Of a DNA stretch of 64,000 nucleotides, positions 37,416 to 45,311 are shown piece by piece. The DNA is from Pseudomonadaceae bacterium. Lineage in GTDB: Bacteria; Pseudomonadota; Gammaproteobacteria; Pseudomonadales; Azotimanducaceae. The position numbers and the translations under genes were made by a program. Under the pieces are notes generated by a model, which was not told where the DNA came from, did no database searches, and worked only from the letters and a program-made list of their open reading frames with translations. The stretch covers positions 62,001 through 126,000 of the forward strand of contig JANSXA010000003.1 of NCBI GenBank assembly GCA_024743175.1. Direction: 5' to 3'. How positions within the stretch are numbered: position 1 is the first letter of the stretch; the number at the start of each line of letters is the position of its first letter.

Positions 37416-38873
37416 TCAGCTGGTCAGTCCTGGCGGTGGTACAAAGCCACCTATCTCTTCCGCCAACAGGCGGGTAAAGGCGATGCAGGTATGATCCTGA
37501 TAGGGTCCGCTGACCGCCTGCAATCCAATCGGCAGCCCCTGCTCTGATGGACCGGTGGGAAACGCCGTGCTGGGCAGATAACTGGCGATGATCAGCCCGG
37601 CCCAGAACAGCGGCTCAAAATAAGGTCGCTCAACACCGTCGACGTTGAGGGTGCGCTGCTCAAAAGGTCTGTGATCATGCGGAAACGCCGGTACTGTCAT
37701 CTGTGGACAGACTAAAATATCCCAGTCGCTGAAAAAGCTGTCCCAGGCGAGGCGCATCTTTTCGCGGCGGAAATTGTGCCGAATCCAGTCGCCATGCAGC
37801 ATGACGCTGGCGCGCGCATTGATGGCGTCTGCCGAGCCATCTGCCGGGTCGAGGCTGGCCACATAGGCCTGGGTTTCAGCGATCTGGTCAGCAGTTTTGC
37901 CTGCAGACATCACCGCGGTCAGCAGACTCTGGTAGGTGGCATGGGCTGCGCGCAGATCGAAAGCTGGTCGTGCGGTATCACTGACCGTGGCACCGGCTTT
38001 GGCCAGCACGTCGGCAACCTGCTGGACGCGGTCAGCGGTTTCCCGCGTCACAGGGGCCATATCATCGGTATGCCAGATGGCAACTTTTAAATCTCCCAGT
38101 GATCTGATCTCTCGCCGCGGCAGGTTAAGCTGCCAGCCGATGGATTCACGTGTGGTGGGACCTGCCATGATATCCAGACCCAGCGACAGGTCTTCTGCAG
38201 ATCTTGCCAGTGGTCCGCTGACGGCCAGATCGGAGTCGGGTACGCCGGGAAACAGCTCATGTCCCGACAGTGGCACAATCCCCCAGGTAGGCTTGTGGCC
38301 ATATACACCACAGAAATGTGCCGGTGTACGAATCGAACCGCCGATGTCTGATCCCGCCTCCAGAGCCGAAAATCCGGCGGCCAATGCCGCTGCGCTGCCT
38401 CCGGAGGAGCCGCCGGGGACACGCTGGGTATCCCAGGGGTTGTTAGTGGTGCCATAAATGCTGTTGTAACTCTGGAAATCAGCCAGATCCTGGGGCACAT
38501 TAGTTTTACCAAGAAATATTGCGCCCGCAGAGCGAAAGCGTTGTACGGCCAAACCGTCTGCACTGGACACATTGTCTTTGAATGCTTCTATGCCCCAGGT
38601 GCTGGGGGTGTCTGCCATGACGTACGACTCTTTAATGGTCATCGGTACGCCGTGTAGTGGCCCCAGAGGCGCACCGCTTGCCTGCCTGGCATCCGCGGCG
38701 TCCGCGTCAGCGCGTGCTCGGTCAAAGGTGCGAACCGGGACGGCGTTAATCTCAGCGTCATGGGTTTCGATGCGGGTGATGTAGTGCTCCGTCAGTTCCC
38801 GTGCGCTGATGTCTTTTGCTGCAATTCGGCTTGCAAGTTCGGTAGCCGTAGCAAACGTGATATCCAATGCCAT
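37416..38873 (-). CDS. Amidase (amidase signature family)
   Basis: A 485-residue amidase-signature enzyme. The catalytic Lys is in TIKESYVMAD, and the Gly/Ser-rich core GGSSGGSAAALAAG with GSDIGGSIRTPAHFCG supplies the cis-Ser and nucleophilic Ser. C-terminal GLPIGLQAVSGPYQDH is also standard. It hydrolyses amides or acts as a GatA-like transferase; length and lone context favour a catabolic amidase. It starts close to the lipase gene (7 bases apart), so the two may be one unit. Confidence 0.92.
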   Translation of the reverse strand: MALDITFATATELASRIAAKDISARELTEHYITRIETHDAEINAVPVRTFDRARADADAADARQASGAPLGPLHGVPMTIKESYVMADTPSTWGIEAFKDNVSSADGLAVQRFRSAGAIFLGKTNVPQDLADFQSYNSIYGTTNNPWDTQRVPGGSSGGSAAALAAGFSALEAGSDIGGSIRTPAHFCGVYGHKPTWGIVPLSGHELFPGVPDSDLAVSGPLARSAEDLSLGLDIMAGPTTRESIGWQLNLPRREIRSLGDLKVAIWHTDDMAPVTRETADRVQQVADVLAKAGATVSDTARPAFDLRAAHATYQSLLTAVMSAGKTADQIAETQAYVASLDPADGSADAINARASVMLHGDWIRHNFRREKMRLAWDSFFSDWDILVCPQMTVPAFPHDHRPFEQRTLNVDGVERPYFEPLFWAGLIIASYLPSTAFPTGPSEQGLPIGLQAVSGPYQDHTCIAFTRLLAEEIGGFVPPPGLTS

Positions 38874-38990
38874 GCGATTGTACTCCCCAGTGCAGGTGTG
38901 AGTACCTGATACTAGAGTAATGCGCTACGCCAGCGCAAAGGCCGATCATGGCACATCAGGATCTCGGCTCACAAACGTCTTGAAACCGGT

Positions 38991-39545
38991 TCAGTCCCAG
39001 CTCTGTGGTACCTTGCGAACCTTGCTTACATCGTATCCTTGCGCAGCAGCGATATCCAACAGCCTGTTGTATTCGGCGTCTTCGATCTGCGGGGTGCGGG
39101 CCATGATCCACAGATAGTCGCGCGCGGTACGGCCGATGATGGTGCTCTGGTACTCAGGGTCAACATAGACCACGATGTATTCGGCTTTGATGGGCCAGAT
39201 AAATTGCATGCCCCAGATCGCATTTGAAGGATCTTCACGGACAAATCCGGTGGGATTGTATTCTTTGCGCTTGCCGTCAAAGCCGTCCGCGTTGAAGCTG
39301 AAGGTGGTGTCTATAGTGTGTTCATCTTTGCGCTTGTAGCTCTCTACCGCGTTATAAGCGTTGCGTTCAATCAGGGTGGGGATATTGCCGATGACGTACC
39401 AGTCCCCCATGAATTGATCAAGGTCGACGTAGTCGGCTGATCGTATCGGATTTTCCGGCGCGCTGCTCTGACAGGCAGCCAGCAGTCCACTGATAAGTGC
39501 CACGGTGATGATCCTCCTGATGATTGGATTAATGCGCCATTGCAT
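38991..39545 (-). CDS. blc: Lipocalin outer-membrane lipoprotein (Blc-like)
   Basis: A 184-residue lipoprotein: signal with lipobox LLAAC near residue 24, lipocalin GDWYVIGNIPTLIERNAYNAVE at the first strand, and YLWIMARTP near the end. Bacterial lipocalins bind fatty acids or lysophospholipids at the outer membrane. Its start overlaps the DUF6134 gene end by 17 bases on the same strand, which suggests coupled expression. Confidence 0.92.
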   Translation of the reverse strand: MQWRINPIIRRIITVALISGLLAACQSSAPENPIRSADYVDLDQFMGDWYVIGNIPTLIERNAYNAVESYKRKDEHTIDTTFSFNADGFDGKRKEYNPTGFVREDPSNAIWGMQFIWPIKAEYIVVYVDPEYQSTIIGRTARDYLWIMARTPQIEDAEYNRLLDIAAAQGYDVSKVRKVPQSWD

Positions 39546-40305
39546 TGGTCAGCCTCGATGGCGCATCTGTGGATGGTTGAGCGGTCTGCTGACGGTTTGG
39601 CGTGCCCTGCGCGGGCAGTCTGGTGGCTTCATAGCGCAAGGTACGATCACCCTTTGCCGGCGTTTCCAGAGCGAGCCAGCGATAATCATCAGCGGCGTAC
39701 CACAGCTGGATGGTTTGTTCGTCCAGTTCCAGGGCGTAACGGTTGGCCTGCAGGGTTTCTCCGGCGACGGTAATTTGCTCACTGTCCAGTTCGGTGACTT
39801 TGACGGGCTCCAGCTTGCCGGTTTGTGCATTGACCAGAGCATCTTCTTCAAGCAGCGCAGGATTCCAGTAAGCGAAGCTCATGGGACAGGCTGCGAATGT
39901 ATTGGTGTCCTGTTTTGTTTTCACAACGAACTGCTGATCTTCAGTAGATGCCTCTACCTCCAGATTTTTGCCATTATCATTGGTTTGAGAGGACAGCCCT
40001 ACCAGACAATCGCCTTGCCAGAATTCTGTATTGGTGTGCTGATAGGTGTAGGCGTTGAAAAACAGAAATTTCACGTTGAAGTCTGCGTCGATTTCTACGG
40101 TTTTTCCGGCCCCTTTGGGATTCGGGAAAGTGGTGTCAGTCGTGGGCATTGGGTCATTGCGCTGTTCCTGCCGAACGATAAAGCTATGCTCGCCAATTTT
40201 CTGCTGATCGAGCAGCACGTCAAAGTGCCAGCGCTGTTCGGCAGGGGTTGCAGCATGCGCGGTGGCGCTCAGGGCCAGTAAACCGGCGATAACAGAATAT
40301 TTGGT
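39529..40305 (-). CDS. DUF6134 family exported protein with no standard in-frame start
   Basis: From GTG 40218 the frame codes 229 residues with GEHSFIVR, DFNVKFLFFNAYTYQHTN and SYRYE-like beta segments of DUF6134. Upstream the same frame continues as a clear signal peptide (SVIAGLLALSATAHA, then ATPAEQRW) back to a stop at about 40337, but without ATG, GTG or TTG in front of it. A neighbouring frame has ATG TTG TTG just there, so one base seems missing near the start, or an unusual start is used. Export plus the lipocalin neighbour suggest a lipid or envelope role. Confidence 0.65.
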   Translation of the reverse strand, partial: TKYSVIAGLLALSATAHAATPAEQRWHFDVLLDQQKIGEHSFIVRQEQRNDPMPTTDTTFPNPKGAGKTVEIDADFNVKFLFFNAYTYQHTNTEFWQGDCLVGLSSQTNDNGKNLEVEASTEDQQFVVKTKQDTNTFAACPMSFAYWNPALLEEDALVNAQTGKLEPVKVTELDSEQITVAGETLQANRYALELDEQTIQLWYAADDYRWLALETPAKGDRTLRYEATRLPAQGTPNRQQTAQPSTDAPSRLTNAMAH

Positions 40306-40437
40306 CGCAACAACATGTTCCTCTGGCTCAGATTAGATCCAATAGTGCCAGTAGCTGTGTCAACGCGGCGTTAGGATTGCGTGAGCACTGCGTCAAGGTT
40401 ATGACAGGATAAGTTGCTGATTTTTAAAGGGTTAGTT

Positions 40438-41544
40438 TCATCCGTACTTGATTTGATAGTCGTCACGGTAAAGCTTGAAGGTGGCCGGCTGCTGTAAAAA
40501 CGCAAGCCAGCCGATGCGTTCGGCCAGTGCCTGGGCACGCCTTTGATCCTTATCCTCCATTGCCGCATAAACCTCATTGATCCGTTGCGCTTTCCAGGCG
40601 CTGAAGGTTGACGAGCCTCGTTGCAACTCACCGTCTTCAAAATGCAGCGTGAAGGGCCCTAACGCTCCGTTGCAGACATCACCGGGTGTTAACTCAGCAA
40701 CAACCTCAGCTGCGTTTTTTAACGTGTGTTGTGCGAATTCAGCGCCAACTGGCCCAATCGCTTCCAGGTAGGTTATAAACGCATCGCTCAGGGCGAGGTC
40801 ACCTTCCGCCGAAGCGCTGCAGGCTGCATGCAGGTTGTCGAGGTAGTAACACAGATCCGGGGTTTGTGATTTAAGAAAATCCATGGCATCACCGTGGTCC
40901 CGATAGTGATGAGCGTAGTAACCGGTGAACAGGCAGAAGTCGATGAGGCTCGGGCGTGACCCGAAAGCGTATTGAGTCGGGCCGACGGCCTGGTTCAAAA
41001 GTCGGCTGGTCTTCTTGAAGAGATTCTCCACCATGGCCTGTCCGGGCGCTTCGCTGATCCCCAGTCGCGGCAGGTAAGACATCATCTGAGCGGCTACTTT
41101 TTCTCCCATCTGCATGGCTGCCTCTCCGCGTAATCCCGCGCTGCCGCCAATGTGTCGGCCAAACTCACTGATAACAAAAGCTTTGGAACGCGGGTCATTC
41201 CAACGGCTGTGCATGGCGGTGGTAACCCACAACTCATCCATGATGAATTCGATGATGCGGGTGACAAGCATCAGAACAGGGTCCTCAGGGAAAACCGGAC
41301 GGGCGGGATGAGCCGTTTCCAGTTGGTCAATAATTGCAGTCGTGTCCTGCAGTATTTCGCCACCAGGGGTTTCGACCACCGGAATCATGACCTTGTGCGT
41401 CGTTGCAGCGATGCGTTGGGACAGATCTCTGCTGTCGTAGGTCTCGACAAAGGCAATATGCTTGTAGCTTAGATAGGCTCGGGTTTTCGCTGAATAGTAC
41501 GAGAACATCGTGCCGTGGTGCAGGTAAGGCTTATCCGCTTGCAT
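40438..41544 (-). CDS. Glutathione S-transferase family protein
   Basis: A 368-residue protein with an N-terminal thioredoxin-like GST domain (MFSYYSAKTRAYLSYKHI, then VPVVETPGGEILQDTTAI with the Ser/Thr glutathione site) and a long helical C-terminal domain including SRPSLIDFCLFTGYYAHHY. About 100 residues longer than a typical GST because of an extra C-terminal module after residue 250. Detoxification of electrophiles is the family role; substrate unknown. Confidence 0.85.
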   Translation of the reverse strand: MQADKPYLHHGTMFSYYSAKTRAYLSYKHIAFVETYDSRDLSQRIAATTHKVMIPVVETPGGEILQDTTAIIDQLETAHPARPVFPEDPVLMLVTRIIEFIMDELWVTTAMHSRWNDPRSKAFVISEFGRHIGGSAGLRGEAAMQMGEKVAAQMMSYLPRLGISEAPGQAMVENLFKKTSRLLNQAVGPTQYAFGSRPSLIDFCLFTGYYAHHYRDHGDAMDFLKSQTPDLCYYLDNLHAACSASAEGDLALSDAFITYLEAIGPVGAEFAQHTLKNAAEVVAELTPGDVCNGALGPFTLHFEDGELQRGSSTFSAWKAQRINEVYAAMEDKDQRRAQALAERIGWLAFLQQPATFKLYRDDYQIKYG

Positions 41545-41703
41545 GGGTTGCTCCAGATCAGGCAGCTGTTTTCAGGTTACCGTTTTGAGGTGTCCGGTTT
41601 GTTAAGCCGGCGTTCAGGTGCACAGACTACATTGGCGCAACTGATTTAACAGCGCTTTGCGGTTACCTCAGCAAAATAAGATAACGTCAAATTGGAGAGA
41701 CGG

Positions 41704-42285
41704 ATGAAATTTACAGAATTACCCAGAATTGGGTTGGTTGCTCTTGCGGTCAGTGTCAGCGCCCCGGTGCTGGCAGATCAGAGCATGAATTATAACTATA
41801 TTGAAGGCTCGTATATCGATACTGAAATAGACAACGGCCTGGACGTTGATGGAGACGGTTTTGGTCTGAGCGGCTCGGTAGAACTTGGCTCAAACTACTT
41901 TCTGACCGCCAGCTACTCGGCCCAGGAATTTGACTTCGGTGTCGACCTGGATCAGAAATCAATTGGCTTCGGCGGCTTTATGGGGTTGTCCGATAGTGTC
42001 GACCTGGTGGGCAGCATCAACTATGTGGACGCTGAAATTGACACGCGTTTTGGCAGCGCTGACGACAGCGGTTTTGGTCTGGGTGTCGGTTTACGCGCCA
42101 GGGTAGCGCCAAACGTGGAGCTTGAAGGCGGTATCAACTATGTTGATCTCGATGAAAGTGGCGATGATACATCGCTGGCTCTGGGGGGACGGTACTACCT
42201 GACTGAAGCCTTCGCGCTTGGTGCAGGTGTCAGCTTTGGTGACGATGTAACCAGCTGGAATCTTGGCGCTCGCTTCGAGTTTTAA
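41704..42285 (+). CDS. Small outer-membrane beta-barrel protein
   Basis: A 193-residue protein: signal peptide cut after VLA, then alternating hydrophobic beta strands with repeated G-F-G-L-G turns (GFGLSGSVELG, GFGLGVGLRARV) and a C-terminal aromatic FEF, the hallmark of outer-membrane barrels. Likely eight strands, porin-like. ATG 41704 follows GGAGAG. A stem-loop follows the stop. Confidence 0.85.
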   Translation: MKFTELPRIGLVALAVSVSAPVLADQSMNYNYIEGSYIDTEIDNGLDVDGDGFGLSGSVELGSNYFLTASYSAQEFDFGVDLDQKSIGFGGFMGLSDSVDLVGSINYVDAEIDTRFGSADDSGFGLGVGLRARVAPNVELEGGINYVDLDESGDDTSLALGGRYYLTEAFALGAGVSFGDDVTSWNLGARFEF

Positions 42286-42330
42286 GACCTTTTGCAAGAG
42301 CGAAGACTGGCCACAAGTTGCGCCGCAAAA

Positions 42331-42360
42331 CAGTCCCGGTAACACAAGTTATCGGGACTG
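42331..42360 (+). terminator. Stem-loop after the outer-membrane barrel gene
   Basis: CAGTCCCGGTAA and TTATCGGGACTG pair over 12 positions with one G-T wobble around a six-base loop, 45 bases after the stop. The downstream T-tract is weak (CTTGGTTG), so it may stabilise the 3' end as well as terminate. Confidence 0.55.
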
Positions 42361-42426
42361 CTTGGTTGCACTGTGCCCTGAGGGTTAAAATGCGCGGGTT
42401 CTTCAGCAACGATTTGTGAGCGCAAC

Positions 42427-44055
42427 TTGACCAGCACTTTTTTGGGTAAATCTATTTCCGGTCCGTTTACGATGCCATCGGGCATTGTGTCCACCGCAAC
42501 CTCAATTATTGAGTACATGTTTACCCATGTCCCTGAAGTAGGCGTCCTGACCACTAAAAGTATTGGCTTCGAGCCGCGCCTGGGGAACCGTGAACCCATA
42601 CTGAGTCAGTACGCGCCCGGGTGTTTTGTTAACGCGGTTGGATTAACTAATCCCGGCGCCGAGCACAGTGCACAACTGTTCGCCAGGCTCGTCGTTCCTG
42701 CAGACAAGTTTCTGCTCACCTCTATCTTTGGTGGCAGTGTGGAAGAGTTTGTTGCGGTGGCGGAACTTCTCGCACCTTTCAGCGATGGACTTGAGCTCAA
42801 TCTTTCCTGCCCGCATGCCCAGGGATATGGCATGGCGATGGGACAGGATCCAGAAATGGTATATGAAATTACGGCTGCCGTGAAAGCCGCCGTGTCGATA
42901 CCAGTGGTACCCAAGCTTACCCCCAACACCGATAACATAGCCGCCATTGCGCGTGCTGCGGTGGATGCCGGTGCTGATGCGCTGTGTGCGATTAATACCC
43001 TAGGTCCCGGCTACTTCTCTGCCCATGGCAGTCCCGTGCTGAGTAACGAAATGGGCGGTATGTCCGGCAAGGGTGTGTTACCGATCGCGCTCAAATGCGT
43101 GCGTGAAATTGTTTCGGAAGTAGATGTTCCGGTGATCGGTTGCGGTGGTCTGTCCAGTGCAGCGGACATCGAGGCGATGGCTGATGCGGGCGCGAGTATC
43201 TTTGGTGTGGGCTCAGCCCTTGTCGGTATGACCTCGCAACAGATCAGCGAGTATTTTGCAGCCCTGGGCAAAGACCGCGTAGCACGCACAAAACATGCTG
43301 AATCGCTGGTGCAATACGACGTCGACATGGACTTCACCCCGGTGACGCTGGTAAGCAATGAAAAAGTGACAGACGATATTTCGATTCTGACGTTTGACCA
43401 TAAGGTCAATGTTCAACCTGGAGAATTCATCTTCCTGTGGGTGCCCGGAGTAGGTGAAAAGCCTTTCTCTGCGTTAACTGACGACCCTTTCTCGCTGGTG
43501 GTGATTGACCTCGGCCAGTTCACTCATCATCTCATGTCAATGGAGCCGGGCGCCCAGGCCTATGTCCGTGGGCCACATGGCATACCCGCAAAACCGCCGC
43601 AGGATGCGCGCATTGTTGCCGTTGCCGGGGGCACAGGTCTGGCAGCCGTTTATCAGCTGGCACGGGATTTTGGCAACGCGGACATTTTTGTGGGTGCCAG
43701 AACTGCCGAACGGCTTTATTTCCAGGCGCAATGTGCAGAGGCGGCGCGATTACATGTTGCCACCGATGATGGCAGCGCGGGTTTTCACGGGCTCGTGACC
43801 CAGTTGCTGGATGACCACCTGGCAGGTTTGTGCCAGCAGGAATTGGATACGCTGGTTTTTTATAACTGTGGTCCGGCGCCGATGGTGCACGCAGCTGTTG
43901 CGGTGCAACAGAAATACTGTCGCCCAGAACAGATTTTCAGCGCCATCGATTATCTGACCAAATGTGGTGTGGGTATCTGTGGAGCCTGTGCCACGCCAGA
44001 TGGCAGGCGGCTGTGTGTCGACGGACCGTTTATCAGTGTAGACGCGGCAAGTTAG
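42427..44055 (+). CDS. pyrD: Dihydroorotate dehydrogenase fused to a PyrK-type electron-transfer subunit
   Basis: A 542-residue protein. The first about 300 residues are a class 1 dihydroorotate dehydrogenase barrel (GPFTMPSGIVST, LNLSCPHAQGYG, PKLTPNTDNIA, VIGCGGLSSAADIEAM). The rest is a ferredoxin-reductase-like PyrK part with an FAD-binding segment, NAD-binding AVAGGTGLAAVY, and a C-terminal [2Fe-2S] cluster (CGVGICGACATP, then the last Cys in RLCVDG). In class 1B enzymes these are two genes, so here one chain could pass electrons to NAD. The start is TTG 42427 with a poor ribosome site. Confidence 0.85.
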   Translation: MTSTFLGKSISGPFTMPSGIVSTATSIIEYMFTHVPEVGVLTTKSIGFEPRLGNREPILSQYAPGCFVNAVGLTNPGAEHSAQLFARLVVPADKFLLTSIFGGSVEEFVAVAELLAPFSDGLELNLSCPHAQGYGMAMGQDPEMVYEITAAVKAAVSIPVVPKLTPNTDNIAAIARAAVDAGADALCAINTLGPGYFSAHGSPVLSNEMGGMSGKGVLPIALKCVREIVSEVDVPVIGCGGLSSAADIEAMADAGASIFGVGSALVGMTSQQISEYFAALGKDRVARTKHAESLVQYDVDMDFTPVTLVSNEKVTDDISILTFDHKVNVQPGEFIFLWVPGVGEKPFSALTDDPFSLVVIDLGQFTHHLMSMEPGAQAYVRGPHGIPAKPPQDARIVAVAGGTGLAAVYQLARDFGNADIFVGARTAERLYFQAQCAEAARLHVATDDGSAGFHGLVTQLLDDHLAGLCQQELDTLVFYNCGPAPMVHAAVAVQQKYCRPEQIFSAIDYLTKCGVGICGACATPDGRRLCVDGPFISVDAAS

Positions 44056-44097
44056 GGTAAAATACGACACTCCAAGCCTTTGGGTTTGGGCGGAATT

Positions 44098-45279
44098 TCA
44101 GATCGACAGGTCTTTCAGGTTGTAGTTTTTGATAACCCGCGCGTAGGTTTCTTCGCTGAAGCGCAGGCTGTCTTCATGTCCAGCCAGAGGCTGGTAATGA
44201 TAACGGCGTTGTTCCGGATAGTGTTGTGCGCGGGCATCAATGGCGACGCCAATGACACTCGCGCGCTCGAAGATGCGCTGCTCATCATAAACTTCCCGGC
44301 TGCTCTGGCTGAGTGCCCCGGTAGCTCCCAGTACCGACGAGCGACGGTGAAAACCAAACGTTAAAGAGATGCGCGTGTTATCAGAGCTGTTGGCAAAAGA
44401 GCCATGCAACAGTTGCCGGTTAACAACGGTGACATCTCCGGGTGTGCAGGTCAGAGGCACCGCGCCAGGCAGTTGCTCTGAGCCATTGTTCTCAGCGACT
44501 TTCTTTGTGATGTCAATTTTGCCGAGTTTGTGTGTCCCGGGCATCACCCATAAGCAGTTGTATGGGGTGCACGTATAAAGCTGAACCTGGAAATTAAAGC
44601 CGTGAATGCCTTCATCCCAGTTTTCAGCCTGCCAGTGTGTCACACCGTCCTGATGCCAGGAAACGGCCCCACCTAAACCAGCCTGTTTGACAAAAATGGC
44701 ATCGTTGTAAGGCACAAAATCTTCGCCATTGATGGCGGCAGCAATACTCAGCAGGTCCGCGTGACCGTAAAGGCGAAGCCCGGAAGGCATGCTCTGACAC
44801 ATGCCGGAAATCAGGTAGACGGTCTCGTCTGGTGCGTTGGATGCGGCCACAGGTTCAGTCATTTTGGTCGGGTGGCGACCATTAAGCAGCGTGGTCCCTC
44901 CCCAGGGGTCACTCAATGGCTTGGCAAAAGTATAAGTCGGTCGGGTAAAGTCGCTGCCGAATGCAGGCCTGCCCTGGGCGTCGGTGGTAGCGTGTTGTCC
45001 GGTAGGAGCGCGTGCCAGGAGAACGTTGATATCCCGCCTTAAAGCGTCTATCTCCTCATCAGCAATGACATTGGTGAAGGTGTAGAAGCCATGTTGCCAG
45101 TAGGCTTGCAGAATCTCGGGGTGGAGTTGAAGATCGTCCGTATAACGTACCGGTCCTCGATTGCCCAGCCTCTGACTGTTTGCAATGCCGGCGCTGACAT
45201 AGTCCGTCAGGCTGGCGTGATGTGCAGCTGCGCTAAGTGGTTCCGCTGGCGACGCAACGCTGGTGTCTGTTGTATTCAC
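44098..45279 (-). CDS. Phytanoyl-CoA dioxygenase (PhyH) family protein
   Basis: A 393-residue Fe(II)/2-oxoglutarate dioxygenase. VSWHQDGVTHW carries the HxD iron ligands, and the second half has VVNRQLLHGSFANSSDNTRISL with the distal His and the 2-oxoglutarate-binding Arg. Family members hydroxylate acyl-CoA or small molecules. It lies on the same strand as, and 32 bases downstream of, the double CoA-transferase, so it may act on that enzyme's acyl-CoA product. Confidence 0.88.
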   Translation of the reverse strand: MNTTDTSVASPAEPLSAAAHHASLTDYVSAGIANSQRLGNRGPVRYTDDLQLHPEILQAYWQHGFYTFTNVIADEEIDALRRDINVLLARAPTGQHATTDAQGRPAFGSDFTRPTYTFAKPLSDPWGGTTLLNGRHPTKMTEPVAASNAPDETVYLISGMCQSMPSGLRLYGHADLLSIAAAINGEDFVPYNDAIFVKQAGLGGAVSWHQDGVTHWQAENWDEGIHGFNFQVQLYTCTPYNCLWVMPGTHKLGKIDITKKVAENNGSEQLPGAVPLTCTPGDVTVVNRQLLHGSFANSSDNTRISLTFGFHRRSSVLGATGALSQSSREVYDEQRIFERASVIGVAIDARAQHYPEQRRYHYQPLAGHEDSLRFSEETYARVIKNYNLKDLSI

Positions 45280-45311
45280 AGCTGATTCTCTCCCGCAACC
45301 TGACTCTGTAT

